From NCBI RefSeq assembly GCF_900199205.1, contig NZ_OBMJ01000001.1, forward strand, positions 3,165,001 through 3,229,000: DNA of 64,000 nucleotides, in the 5' to 3' direction. How positions within the stretch are numbered: the stretch's first letter is position 1; every line of letters begins with the position of its first letter. The position numbers and the translations under genes were made by a program. This stretch comes from Streptomyces sp. 1331.2 (GTDB lineage Bacteria; Actinomycetota; Actinomycetes; Streptomycetales; Streptomycetaceae). Below are positions 25,661-35,210 of the stretch, in pieces. The notes beneath the pieces were generated by a model. That model had not been told where the DNA came from. It was given only the letters and a program-made list of their open reading frames with translations, and did no database searches.

Positions 25661-28070
25661 CCCGTTCCCGCCGTGCCCGGTCGGCTGCCTGTTCGGCGGC
25701 GGCGGGCAGCGGTTGGGCGAGCCAGGGTGCCACGGTGGTGCGCATGCCGTCGGTGAAGCGCAGCCCGGTGCCGGTCAGGGCCCCGGATTCGGCCAGCCGT
25801 TCGACGGCTTCGGCGGTGTACCGCCGCCAGAGCGCGAACTGTGCGCGCGCCCGGTCGGCGGCTTCGCCCGGCAGTCCGTCGTACGTCAGGGTGCGGGTGC
25901 CCCAGTACTCGGTGACGGCCAGGTGGGCGTACGTGCCTTGGAGGAGCCCTTCGAGCGGCCGGGGGTCGGGCCGCCAGGGCGCGAAGTACAGGGCGGAATC
26001 GGTGCGGTCGTACAGGTCGGTCAGGTCGAGCACGGCGCCGAGTTTGACGTGCTGGAACTCGTGCGCGAGCAGCAGGGCGAGGGTCGGCGCGGTGGCGGGG
26101 CGGGCGATGCCGACGGCGCCGTACGCCTGACGGGCGGCCGAGCTGACGTCCCGGCCGGCCGGGCCGGGCCGCAGCGGGGTGATCGTGGTCAGGCCGGCCC
26201 GGATGCCCTCCGCGTAGCCGGGCAGGTCCCGGCCGAGGAGTTCCCAGGCTTCGCGCAACGCGCCCGTCCAGTCGAGCAGTTCGCCGTCGCCGAGCCGGTC
26301 CGCGACGGGGTGGTCGTGGCAGCCGCGCAGCGGGTCGACGTCCTCCAGGGCGACCGTCCAGCCGCCGGCCGGCCGGACCCGCCGCAGCGGCTCGTCCAGC
26401 GCCGTGCGGACCGAGCCGTCGGCGGCCCGCACCTCGAAGCCGTCCGGCCGTCCGGTGACCACCGCTTCCCCGTCGGGTACGGCGAGGCTCCCGAGCGTCG
26501 GCAGGTACAGCCGGCGGCCCCGTACGGGTACGGCCACCGCATCGCCCCGGCCGGCCCGGACCGCCGCGGCGGCGGCCAGCGCGGCCAGCGGCCCGAGGCC
26601 GACGGAGAGGTCGCCGGCGAGCCGGCGGGCCGCCCAGGCACGGGCGTACGGGTGGGCGAGGACGGCGTCGACGGCGGCGGGGGCGGCGAGGTCGAGCGCC
26701 GACAGCAGCGCCCACGCCTCGGCCCGGCCCTGCCCGGAGGCGTCCCAGGCGGCGGCCAACATGGCGCGGGTGAGGGCGAGTTGGGAGCGTCCGAGGGCGG
26801 CGACGGTGTCGGCGCTCCCGTATCCCCGGGCGAGTTCGTCGAGCTGCGCCGGGGTGAGCGCGCCGGGCAGCAGCGGTTCCGCACCGTCCGTGGGGACGGG
26901 CTCCCCCGCCGGAGACGGCACGGCGGCGGCAGCAGCGGAAGAACTCCCGCTCCCCGCAACATCCTTGATGAAGGTCATGAGATCACCGCAGTAGACGGAC
27001 GGATGGTCGAAGCTGCCTCCTCCATCGTCGCTCCGATAGCGGTGGGCGTACAGCCCGCCACCGCAGGAGCGGACCACGGAGCAGGCGCGGCAGGCCTCGC
27101 ACAGTCCGGCCAGGCCGGACTGGCGGGCGGCGATGCCGGGGTGGCGGGCGAGGTCGTCGAGGCTGTGCGCGAAGACGTTCATCCCGGTGGCGGGAGCGCC
27201 GTCGTACGCGGTCTTCAGGCTGTCGGCCTGCTCGAAGGTGCCGTCCGTCTCCAGGACCGCCAGGTCGGAGGGTTCCAGGCCGAGCGATTCGGTGAGGCTG
27301 GAGAATCCGCGCAGGGTCCGGTGGACGGATTCGAAGGTCCGTACGGCGAACGGGCGCCCGTCCGCCTCCCACAGCCCGTGGACGGTCAGCAGCCAGTCGG
27401 CGTACGGGGTGGTGCCGAGGGCGGCGGGGCGCTTGGGCGGCTCGTCCCAGGTGGCGTGCGGGAGCAGGAAGTCGACTGCGGGGGGCCGGAGTTCGGCCAG
27501 TGCCCGGTACACGGCGACCGGGTCGTTCTCGACGTCCATCGTGCAGAGCAGCCCGGCGAAGAGGTGCCGGAACTCGGGCTCGTCGAGCAGGGCGACCGCC
27601 CGCAGCACCTGGGGGTGGCTGCTGCGTCCGTCGGCGTAGCGCCGGTGGCGGTCGTTGGCGGCCTTGTCGCCGTCCAGCGAGATGCCGACCTTGACGTCCA
27701 GCTCCGCGAACAGCGTGCAGAAGGCGCGACTGAGCAGCACCCCGTTGGTGTGGATGCGCAGGTCGAGCGCGCAGCCGGGCGGGAGCGCCGAGCGGAGCGC
27801 TTCGGCGGCGCGGCGCAAGCGGTCCGGGCCGGCGAGCAGGGGTTCTCCCCCGTGCAGGACGACCCGGACGGCGGGCAGCCGGTGGGCGGCCGCGTGCTCG
27901 CCGATGCGTTCGGCGGCCTTGGCCAGGATCCCGTCCGAGATCACCTTCGGCCGGGAGCTCCAGCTGCTGTCCGCGTGCTCGTAGACGTAGCAGTGGTCGC
28001 AGGCCAGGTCGCACCTGCTGTGCATCTTGACCACGAACTGCGTCAACGGCACCGGGATCGACGTCGTCAT
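25650..28070 (-). CDS. fxsB: FxsB (system 1): radical SAM/SPASM enzyme fused to HEXXH domain
   Basis: Fused maturase of 806 residues. The N-terminal radical SAM domain carries C20-x3-C24-x2-C27 (CDLACDHC) for the catalytic 4Fe-4S cluster. A SPASM-like cysteine region follows (CEACRACSVVRSCGGGLYAH). The C-terminal half is a HEXXH domain, HEFQH at residues 670-674, with nearby YGAVGIARPATAPT. Family knowledge: FxsB is expected to make a carbon-linked cyclophane on the Phe of FxsA, and the HEXXH domain is predicted to be an alpha-ketoglutarate-dependent peptide hydroxylase. It follows fxsA1 by 63 nt. Confidence 0.93.
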   Translation of the reverse strand: MTTSIPVPLTQFVVKMHSRCDLACDHCYVYEHADSSWSSRPKVISDGILAKAAERIGEHAAAHRLPAVRVVLHGGEPLLAGPDRLRRAAEALRSALPPGCALDLRIHTNGVLLSRAFCTLFAELDVKVGISLDGDKAANDRHRRYADGRSSHPQVLRAVALLDEPEFRHLFAGLLCTMDVENDPVAVYRALAELRPPAVDFLLPHATWDEPPKRPAALGTTPYADWLLTVHGLWEADGRPFAVRTFESVHRTLRGFSSLTESLGLEPSDLAVLETDGTFEQADSLKTAYDGAPATGMNVFAHSLDDLARHPGIAARQSGLAGLCEACRACSVVRSCGGGLYAHRYRSDDGGGSFDHPSVYCGDLMTFIKDVAGSGSSSAAAAAVPSPAGEPVPTDGAEPLLPGALTPAQLDELARGYGSADTVAALGRSQLALTRAMLAAAWDASGQGRAEAWALLSALDLAAPAAVDAVLAHPYARAWAARRLAGDLSVGLGPLAALAAAAAVRAGRGDAVAVPVRGRRLYLPTLGSLAVPDGEAVVTGRPDGFEVRAADGSVRTALDEPLRRVRPAGGWTVALEDVDPLRGCHDHPVADRLGDGELLDWTGALREAWELLGRDLPGYAEGIRAGLTTITPLRPGPAGRDVSSAARQAYGAVGIARPATAPTLALLLAHEFQHVKLGAVLDLTDLYDRTDSALYFAPWRPDPRPLEGLLQGTYAHLAVTEYWGTRTLTYDGLPGEAADRARAQFALWRRYTAEAVERLAESGALTGTGLRFTDGMRTTVAPWLAQPLPAAAEQAADRARRERARA

Positions 28071-28133
28071 GGAACTGTTCGGAGATCCGTTCGGATCGGC
28101 TCGGCCTGGGACCTGCCCGGTGTACCGGGCCGG

Positions 28134-28319
28134 TCAGATCGAGGAGTTGAAGGCCGCCACCGGCACGAGGCCGGATTCCGCGCCGGGGAGCGCGCGCTGG
28201 AGTCGGGCGGCGATTTCCTCCGCACCCAGTGCGGCGAGATCGGCGAGGGACGGGCGTTCCGGCGTCTCCTGAGTGTCAGTGAGCTCGCCGGCCGGCCTGA
28301 TGCTGGTTACCGGTGTCAT
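28134..28319 (-). CDS. fxsA: FxsA (system 1): FxSxx-COOH precursor peptide
   Basis: Precursor peptide of 61 residues. The leader contains SLADLAALGAEEIAARLQRA, and the chain ends VPVAAFNSSI, so the C terminus is F-N-S-S-I-COOH, exactly the F-x-S-x-x class motif. Family knowledge: the Phe is probably crosslinked by FxsB to a residue two positions on. AAGGAC precedes the ATG at 28319. It is 63 nt upstream of fxsB1. The non-coding stretch 28320-28643 upstream has a -10-like TACGAT on the minus strand but no clear -35. Confidence 0.92.
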   Translation of the reverse strand: MTPVTSIRPAGELTDTQETPERPSLADLAALGAEEIAARLQRALPGAESGLVPVAAFNSSI

Positions 28320-28643
28320 ATTCGTGTCCTTAGACGCGGTTAGGACCATCCGCGGAGGGGTAGGCCCACCTGGTTGAGACCAGATCGTAGTGCCAGCGAC
28401 GACTTCACGCGGCACCTTGCGGACTCACGTTGGGCTCACCGAGCGGCCGACGTCGTACGACGGCGCCCAGAACCCGTGGAATTCACCCGTTCAGCGGTCG
28501 CGCACTTCGCCCTGGCGCACGCCGAAGCGCGTTGCCAGGCCCGACACCTGGCTAAGCGTACGAATCCGCCGGTTGATTCCCGCCGTCCGCACCCACCCCG
28601 GAGCACGCCGCCCCACCGGCCGCGCCCCCACCCCGCCGACCGC
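28320..28643. other. Non-coding spacer between HEXXH gene and fxsA1
   Basis: This 324-nt stretch contains the presumed fxsA1 promoter and the 3' end region of system 2. A 12-bp palindrome, CGTCGTACGACG, lies at 28451-28462. No convincing gene or strong terminator is seen. Confidence 0.5.
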
Positions 28644-29861
28644 TCAGGCCCGCCCGGCCGGCACCCGCAACCCCCGCACGGCGGCCACCAACTCCTCGGT
28701 GAACTCCAGCCCGTACGGCGTCAGTTCACCGCACTCCAGCAAAGTCCGGCCCGCCGTCAGGGTGTTCGTCCGCCAGTGCACGAATTCCCGCTCCGCCCGC
28801 GCCCGTTCACCAGAACCGGCGGCCACCTCCCCACCCCAGAAGTCCGCGACGCCCAGGTGGGCGTACGCCCCCTGCAGCAGCGCACCGGCCGGACGCAGAT
28901 CGGGCCGCCAGGGCGCGTGGTAGACGGCTGGCCCGTTGGGGCGGTGCAGGGGCACCAGGTCGAGCAGGGCGCCGAGCTGGACGTGCAGGAACTCGTGCAC
29001 CAACGCCAGCGCCAACAGCACCGGATCGGCCGGCAGCGAGGCCGCCACCGCACCGTAGGCCCGCCGCGCGGCGGCACTGACCGCCTCCCCGCCGGGGGCG
29101 GGGTGCAACGGGACGATCGTGGCGACGCAGGCCGCGACCGCCTCCGCATGGTGGCGATGGCGGCGCACCAGAACCCGCCAGGCCTCCGCCAAGCGCTGCT
29201 CCCAGGCGGCGAGTTCGGCGTCGCCGAGCGGCCCGGCCGGAGGGCGGCCGTAGTCCACCCGGCGTGGCCCGGCATGGTCGATCGACGGCGCCCAGCGCAG
29301 CCCGTCGCACTCCAGCTCCACCACCCGGCCCGCCCGAACGCGCACCCCTGCCCCTTCGGGGATGAACTCGCTCAGCCCGCCCAGCCGAACGTCCTCACCT
29401 CCGGCGACGGCGCGCAGAGAGTCCGCCGCCCAGGCGTCCAGCTCCGGCCGCAGCAGTACCTCCTCCCATCGCGCCCGGTCGTCCCGCTGCAGCGTCCGCA
29501 CCCGCGCGTACGCCTCTCGGTAGCCCTCGTGCCCGGGTGCCGCCCTGCGCAACGCGAGCAGCAGCAGGGCGCGTTTGCTCAACTGCCCTGCGCGCAGCAG
29601 CCGAACGGCCTCCGGCCCGCCGCGCGCCGCCGCGATCGCCCGGAACGTCGCCCGGTCCATACCGTGCCGGGGCAGCCCGTCCGCCACGGCCTCGCCCGAA
29701 TCCGCCACCGCTCCTCCTCCTGCCGGTACGGCCGACCGCACTGGCGTACCGGCCGCATCCGCCGCACCGACCGCATCCGCCGCCGCACCTTCCCCGAGCC
29801 GGTACGGGTCAGCCGCGCCGGGCCCGGGCATGACCCGGACGAGTGAGCCGAACGCCGTCAC
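28644..29861 (-). CDS. Stand-alone HEXXH protein (system 2)
   Basis: Separate protein of 405 residues equivalent to the C-terminal half of FxsB1. It shares the segments AARRAYGAVAASLPADPVLL, APWRPDLRPAGALLQGAYAH and HEFLH (residues 289-293). The start is a GTG whose first bases overlap the fxsB2 stop (GTGA), so it is translationally coupled and in a different frame from fxsB2. A long Gly/Ala/Pro-rich section precedes the domain. By family knowledge it would be a peptide beta-hydroxylase acting on the precursor. Its separation from the radical SAM domain is unusual next to the fused FxsB1. Confidence 0.85.
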   Translation of the reverse strand: MTAFGSLVRVMPGPGAADPYRLGEGAAADAVGAADAAGTPVRSAVPAGGGAVADSGEAVADGLPRHGMDRATFRAIAAARGGPEAVRLLRAGQLSKRALLLLALRRAAPGHEGYREAYARVRTLQRDDRARWEEVLLRPELDAWAADSLRAVAGGEDVRLGGLSEFIPEGAGVRVRAGRVVELECDGLRWAPSIDHAGPRRVDYGRPPAGPLGDAELAAWEQRLAEAWRVLVRRHRHHAEAVAACVATIVPLHPAPGGEAVSAAARRAYGAVAASLPADPVLLALALVHEFLHVQLGALLDLVPLHRPNGPAVYHAPWRPDLRPAGALLQGAYAHLGVADFWGGEVAAGSGERARAEREFVHWRTNTLTAGRTLLECGELTPYGLEFTEELVAAVRGLRVPAGRA

Positions 29862-31117
29862 CTCACACGCCCGACCCCGACCAGACCCGCAAGCCCCGCC
29901 GCCTCGACCGGCACCCCGCCCGCCGCACCGACCCCCAGCCCGGCCACCCCCGCCCGCAGCCGCTCCGCGATGTGCCGGATCAGCCGGTCCAGGTCCGCGC
30001 AGTACACCGACGGGTACCCGAACCCGTCCCCCGCCCACCGGTGCGCGTAGAGGCCGCCCCCGCAGACCGGGGCCAGCGGGCAGGCGGCACAGACCGGCCC
30101 CAGCCCGGCGAGGCCGCGCTGGCGGGCCCGGAAGGCCGGGTGCGCGGCGGCGGCCGCGAAGTCGTGCCGCCACACGTCCAGGCCCGTCCCGGGGGCGCCG
30201 TCGTACGCCACCTTGAGGCTGTCCGCCTGCTCGATGGTGCCGTCCGCCTCGACCACCACCAGGTCGACCGGCGCCAGCCCCACCGCCTCGCTGGCCGCTC
30301 GTCCGCCGAGCAGCAGCACGGCCAGCTCCTCGAACAGCCGCACCCCGGTCTCCCGCCGCGGCGCGTCGAACCAGCGGTCGAAGGCGGCGATCAGCCACTC
30401 CCCGTATGGCGCGGGCTCTCCACCCGAAGCCGAACCGGGCCCGGAGCCGACCGGCGGCGCCCCGGGGAGCACCCGGTGCACGCCCGCCGGCTGGGCCTGC
30501 CAGGTGGCGTGCGGCAGCAGCAGGTCGATCCGGGGCGGCGCGAACTCCAGCAGCGCCTCGTACGTCCCCACCGGGTCGGCCGCGAGGTCGACCACGCACA
30601 GCAGGCCGGCAAACAGCTCCCGGTGCCGCTGCGAGCCGAGCAGCCGCACCGCCTCCGCCGTGCGCGCCCAACTCCCCGCACCGGAGGGCAACCTGCGGTG
30701 CCGGTCGTGGTCGGCCCGGGTGCCGTCCAGCGAGACCCCGACCGCGACCCGGTACCGGTGCAGCACGTCGAGCAGCGCCGACTCCTCCAGCAGCCGCAGC
30801 CCGTTGGTCTGCAGCCCGAACCGCACCCGCGGCCCGCCCGCCTCCGACACTCCGGCCAACTCGCCGAGCAGCGCCTCCAGATGAGCCGCCCCGACCAGCA
30901 ACGGCTCCCCTCCGTGCAACACCACCGACACCTCGTCCAGCCCGTGCTCGGCCGCGTGCGCAGCGATCCGCCGAGCCGTACGGCGGACGGTCGCGAGCTC
31001 CATCCGCCGCGGCCGCCCACGCCAACTCCGGTCCGCACCCTCGTACACGTAGCAGTAGTCGCAAGCCAGATTGCACCGACTGTGGATCTTCAGCAGGAAC
31101 TGCCGGAACGCCACCAT
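29858..31117 (-). CDS. fxsB: FxsB (system 2): radical SAM/SPASM enzyme without HEXXH
   Basis: Radical SAM/SPASM protein of 419 residues. C15-x3-C19-x2-C22 (CNLACDYC) is the cluster site. A SPASM-like region is seen in CAACPLAPVCGGG followed by LYAHRWAGDGFGYPSVYCAD. It shares VVLHGGEPLL and the closing PSVYCADLDRL with FxsB1 but stops where FxsB1 continues into the HEXXH domain. Expected role: forming the cyclophane in FxsA2 or FxsA1. It lies 79 nt after fxsT2. Confidence 0.92.
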   Translation of the reverse strand: MVAFRQFLLKIHSRCNLACDYCYVYEGADRSWRGRPRRMELATVRRTARRIAAHAAEHGLDEVSVVLHGGEPLLVGAAHLEALLGELAGVSEAGGPRVRFGLQTNGLRLLEESALLDVLHRYRVAVGVSLDGTRADHDRHRRLPSGAGSWARTAEAVRLLGSQRHRELFAGLLCVVDLAADPVGTYEALLEFAPPRIDLLLPHATWQAQPAGVHRVLPGAPPVGSGPGSASGGEPAPYGEWLIAAFDRWFDAPRRETGVRLFEELAVLLLGGRAASEAVGLAPVDLVVVEADGTIEQADSLKVAYDGAPGTGLDVWRHDFAAAAAHPAFRARQRGLAGLGPVCAACPLAPVCGGGLYAHRWAGDGFGYPSVYCADLDRLIRHIAERLRAGVAGLGVGAAGGVPVEAAGLAGLVGVGRVR

Positions 31118-31196
31118 GCGGCCGAACCTAGCACCGCCGCCCCCGGCCCATCGCCGCTCCGAGCCGAGGCGCTTCCTGAGCCGCCGTCACCCGCCC

Positions 31197-34100
31197 TCAC
31201 ACGTGCGGCGGCTCCACGTCCGAGTCCAGCCGCGTTCCCGCCCGCACCGCCTTCGTTGTCGGGTGTTCCTCCCCCAGGGTGACCCGCGCCCGCCGGATGC
31301 AGTCCGCCCGCAGCTCGGCGGCCCGTTCGGCCTGTCCGGCGGTGGCCAGCGAGAGCGAGAGGTTGGAGTTGATGCCGATGGAGTCGTAGTGGTCCGGGCC
31401 GAGGGCCTCGGTCATCAGCGGCGCGGCCTCCTCCTCCAGGTCGAGCGCGGCCTGTGTCTGCCCGGACAGCGCGAGGTCGTTGGCGTGGTTCATCATCGCG
31501 ATCGGGATGTACAGGTGGTGGGCGCCGAGGACGGTCCGGAACTGCGACAGCGTGCGCCCGGACAGCTCCAGCGCCTCCGTGGTGCGCCCCGCCAGCCGCA
31601 GGTAGACGGACAGGTTGTTGGCCCCGGCCAGCGTCACCGGGTGGTTCTCGCCCAGGTAGTCGCGGTACCGCGCCAACGCCCGTTCGGCCAGCGGGATGGC
31701 CCGGCCGGTGTCGCCCAGGGCGCTGAGGTCGCTGGCCAGGTTGGTGGCGGCGGCCAGGGTGTCGGGGTGTTCGGGGCCGATGATGTCGAGGTAGCGCTGG
31801 TAGATGTCCTCGTCGATCTCCAGGGCCTCGTGGTAGCGGCCGGCCCGGCGCAGCGCCACGGCGAGGTTCTTGCGGGCGCGCAGGGTGTCGGTGTGGCTGT
31901 CGCCGATGGTCTGCTGATAGATCCGGACGGTGTCCTCCAGCAGGTCCAGGGCCTCCCGCAGCCGCCCGGTCTCGCGCAGGTCGCGGGCGTAGTTGGAGGC
32001 GGATGACAGCGCGTAGAGGCTGTGCGCGCCGAGCGCGTCGCGCTGCTGGAGGTAGTTGCTGCGGTGCCGTTCCAGGGCGGCCCTGCGGTCGCCGGCCAGG
32101 TAGTCGGAGACGGCCAGGTTGTTGGTGATCATCAGGGTGCGCGGGTGGTCCGGGCCGAGGGTGCGCCGGGCCGCGTCCAGGGTGCGGCGGTCGAGCGCCC
32201 GGGCCTCGTCGTAGCGGCCGAGGAAGCGCAGGTCGGCGCCGAGGCTGTTGGCGACGGCGAGGGTGTGCGAGTGCTCGGGGCCCAAGGTCGCGGTGAAGCG
32301 CTCCAGGATGTCCCGGTCCATCTCGTACGCCTCCTGGAGGGCGCCCTGGGAGCGGCGGATGTTGCTCAGCTGGGTGCGCAGCATGAGCGTCTGGGCGTCG
32401 TTGTCGGCGTCGAAGCCGGGCCCGCCGTAGCCGTCCTGGCGCCAGTGCTCCAGGGTCCGCTCGGCCAGTTCCCGGCCGGATTCGTGCAGGCTGCGCTTCC
32501 ACTGGTAACGGACCGAGTCGATGATCCACTGGCGGACGTCCTCGTCGGCGCTGTCGACGGCCCCGGACGGCCAGAGGTGGGGCAGGAGTTCGGCGTACTC
32601 GGCCCAGTTGGCGGGCACGTCCGGGTCGCCGGGGTTGGCAGTGGCGAGGGCGGCGTGGACGACACCGCGCAGCTCGGCCCGCCGTTCCTCCTCGACCTGG
32701 TCCCGCAGCACGGCCTGGACCAGCCGGTGCACGGTGATGGTCTCGCTGCCCTGGTCGGTGCGGGCGAGCCCGAACCGGTTGATGGCGCGCAGGAATTCGC
32801 CGATCGCAAGTTTGTCACGGGGGGCGCGCGGAGGCAGCCGCAGGGCGCGGGTGACGGCGCGGCTGTAGAGCAGCCGCATCGGGATGGCGTCGGGGCCGAA
32901 GAAGGCGCAGATCTCCAGGATCTGCGCGGCCGGGGCGTTCATCCGGCGCAGTTCCTCGACCGAGATGCGCCAGGTCGCGGCGGCCGAGTGCGGGTAGTCG
33001 GCGGTGCGCAGCCGGGTGCGTTCCAGCATCTCGGTGAGCTCTTCGTCGAGCAGTTCGAGGTAGGTGGCGATCGGCATCGACGTCTCCTGGAGCCAGACGG
33101 CGGCCTGGCCGACGGCGAGCGGCAGGTCGCCGAGGCGGTGGGCGACCTGTTCGGCGTCCTCCGGCGAGAGGCCGCTGTTGAAGCGGCGCAGCAGCCGGAT
33201 GCTCTCCTCCCGGAGGAAGACGTCGACTTCCACCAGGCCGGCGTGCCGGGCCCAGCCCTGGTTGCGGGAGGTGATCAGCACGTGCCCGCCGGAGGAACCG
33301 GCCGGCTGCCAGGGGGCGAGTTCCTCGGGGGTGCCGGCGTTGTCGAAGACCAGCAGCCAGCGGCGGTACGGCTGGCCGCGGCGCAGTGCGTCGAGCACGG
33401 CGGCGGCGGTGTGCGCGACGTCGTCGCTGGTGGGCACGCCGAGCCGGGGGGCGAGTTCGGCGAGCTTCTGCGGGATGTTGGCGGGCTCCTCGGCGGGCAC
33501 CCACCAGACCACGTCGTACGCGGCCTTGAATCGGTGCGCGTACTCGGCGGCGATCTGGGACTTGCCGGCGCCGCCGAAGCCGTAGAGCACCTGGCTGAGC
33601 ACAGCGGCGGGGCCGCCGGTGAAGCGGTTGCGGAGCAGTTCGAGCAGCTTGCCACGGCCGATGAAGGCGGCGTTGCGCGAGGGCGCCTCCTGGACCTGCG
33701 GGGCCGTTCCGGGGAAGCGCGCGGGTGCGGCGAACTCGCCGCTGTCGTTGTCGAGTTGGCGGTTGCTGCCGGGCGGCGGGCCGAGTTCGCCGTAGAGCTG
33801 GGCCTCGGCACCGACCGCGGAGGAGCGGACCAGGTCGGGGGCGGCCTGTCCGGCGAACGGGCGGGGCACGGGCTCGTCCGAGTCCTGGAGCCGCAGGGCG
33901 ACCAACGCCGGTGAGCCGGAGCTGAGTTCGCGGCCCTGCAGGAGCTGCCAGACCTCGGCGGCGCGGGGCAGTGCGGTGTACTCGGGCGAGAGCAGCGCGA
34001 GCAGCCGGCCCTGACCGTCGAGCGGCCCGGCGACCTCCACCGGCCGCGGACCGGCGTACGGCTCGGCCGCGTTGTGCAGGGAGGTCTGGTAGCCGAAGCG

Positions 34101-35210
34101 GGTGAGCGTCCCCGCGGCCCACTCGGCCCACATCCGGTCCTCCGGCGCGTAGCTGACGAACACCTGGCGCGGCACCGCGCGGGCCGAGCGCAGGTAGGCG
34201 CCGTAGAGCCGGCGGCGGGTGTCCGCGGTGAGCGGGCGCAGAGTGCGGACCCGGCCGTCGGTGATCCACCCGGCGAGCCGTTCGAAGGCATTGAGCAGGC
34301 TGCGGGCCTCCTGCGGCCGGTCTGCGACGGTGGCCGGCACCTCCTCGTACGCGTAGAACGGCTTGTACGGCACCTCGACGTCGGCCCAGTAGCCGGCCCT
34401 GCGGTCGCCGGCCAGCCAGCGGCCGAGGTAGGGGGCGAAGGCCTCGCGGGCGTAGTCCCGGCCGGCTTCCAGGCGTTCCTGTTCGGCGTCCTCGACCCGC
34501 ATCGGCACCGGCAGGACGCGGATCGCCCGCTCCTCGGCCTCGGCGATGGCGCGGGCGGCGTCGACGCCGCCACGGATGTTCTGGGCGCTGAAGGTGAAGC
34601 AGTCGACGACGGTGTCGGGCATCAGGACGGTGCAGATCCCCGAGGTGTCGCTGACGCCGGTACGGCTGTCGATGAGCACGTAGTCGTACCGGTCGGCCCA
34701 GCGTTCGCGCAGCTCGCGCAGGAACTCGCCGCCGCGGATGTCCCGTCCGTGGTAGAAGCTGCGCCAGTTGAAGCTGGTGACGGCGGCGGCGTAGGCGGCG
34801 TTCTGGCGGCCGGCGGGCAGGAAGTCGAGCCGGCCGCCGGGCGGCAGGTCGAGGGCGAGGCCGCAGACGTAGCCGTCGAGACGTCCGGGTTCGTCCAGCC
34901 AGGCCGCCGGGGAGAGACCGACCGGCCCGGTGGCGGAGGGCAGTGCCTGTTTGACGTAGGAGCGCAGCAGGTCGATCAGGCCCTCGGTGGAGTGGAGTTC
35001 GGGGTCGACCAGGAGCGGGTGGTAGTAGCGGTGGAGGCCCGGGGCTTCGAGGTCCCAGTCGACGACCAGGACGCGCAGGCCCCGACTGGCGAGGATCCAG
35101 CCGACGTTGGCGAGGGCCATGGTCCGGCCGGTGCCGCCCTTGAAGGAGTAGAACGTGACGACCGAGCCCGGTCCCCCGCGCTCCGGCTCCGTGCCGGGTT
35201 CAGTGGTCAT
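31197..35210 (-). CDS. fxsT: FxSxx-COOH system TPR protein FxsT (system 2): P-loop, TIR-like, NB-ARC, TPR
   Basis: Paralogue of FxsT1 with 1337 residues and the same order. A ParA/MinD-like ATPase has the P-loop KGGTGRT (24-30) and WDLEAPGL. A TIR-like region starts about residue 350 (VFVSYAPEDRMWAEW). An NB-ARC Walker A GFGGAGKS lies at about 545, followed by a C-terminal TPR field (LGPEHSHTLAVANSLGADLR). It begins within the last 11 nt of fxsC2 and is followed after 79 nt by fxsB2. Two such genes within 20 kb suggest duplication or two distinct sensors. Confidence 0.9.
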   Translation of the reverse strand: MTTEPGTEPERGGPGSVVTFYSFKGGTGRTMALANVGWILASRGLRVLVVDWDLEAPGLHRYYHPLLVDPELHSTEGLIDLLRSYVKQALPSATGPVGLSPAAWLDEPGRLDGYVCGLALDLPPGGRLDFLPAGRQNAAYAAAVTSFNWRSFYHGRDIRGGEFLRELRERWADRYDYVLIDSRTGVSDTSGICTVLMPDTVVDCFTFSAQNIRGGVDAARAIAEAEERAIRVLPVPMRVEDAEQERLEAGRDYAREAFAPYLGRWLAGDRRAGYWADVEVPYKPFYAYEEVPATVADRPQEARSLLNAFERLAGWITDGRVRTLRPLTADTRRRLYGAYLRSARAVPRQVFVSYAPEDRMWAEWAAGTLTRFGYQTSLHNAAEPYAGPRPVEVAGPLDGQGRLLALLSPEYTALPRAAEVWQLLQGRELSSGSPALVALRLQDSDEPVPRPFAGQAAPDLVRSSAVGAEAQLYGELGPPPGSNRQLDNDSGEFAAPARFPGTAPQVQEAPSRNAAFIGRGKLLELLRNRFTGGPAAVLSQVLYGFGGAGKSQIAAEYAHRFKAAYDVVWWVPAEEPANIPQKLAELAPRLGVPTSDDVAHTAAAVLDALRRGQPYRRWLLVFDNAGTPEELAPWQPAGSSGGHVLITSRNQGWARHAGLVEVDVFLREESIRLLRRFNSGLSPEDAEQVAHRLGDLPLAVGQAAVWLQETSMPIATYLELLDEELTEMLERTRLRTADYPHSAAATWRISVEELRRMNAPAAQILEICAFFGPDAIPMRLLYSRAVTRALRLPPRAPRDKLAIGEFLRAINRFGLARTDQGSETITVHRLVQAVLRDQVEEERRAELRGVVHAALATANPGDPDVPANWAEYAELLPHLWPSGAVDSADEDVRQWIIDSVRYQWKRSLHESGRELAERTLEHWRQDGYGGPGFDADNDAQTLMLRTQLSNIRRSQGALQEAYEMDRDILERFTATLGPEHSHTLAVANSLGADLRFLGRYDEARALDRRTLDAARRTLGPDHPRTLMITNNLAVSDYLAGDRRAALERHRSNYLQQRDALGAHSLYALSSASNYARDLRETGRLREALDLLEDTVRIYQQTIGDSHTDTLRARKNLAVALRRAGRYHEALEIDEDIYQRYLDIIGPEHPDTLAAATNLASDLSALGDTGRAIPLAERALARYRDYLGENHPVTLAGANNLSVYLRLAGRTTEALELSGRTLSQFRTVLGAHHLYIPIAMMNHANDLALSGQTQAALDLEEEAAPLMTEALGPDHYDSIGINSNLSLSLATAGQAERAAELRADCIRRARVTLGEEHPTTKAVRAGTRLDSDVEPPHV

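Noticed and set aside
28644..31076. Single 810-codon frame joining the HEXXH gene with the antisense of part of fxsB2
   Set aside because: Only the part after 29861 (C-terminal 405 residues) resembles the HEXXH domain; the upstream part overlaps fxsB2 in another frame and is Arg/Gly-rich.
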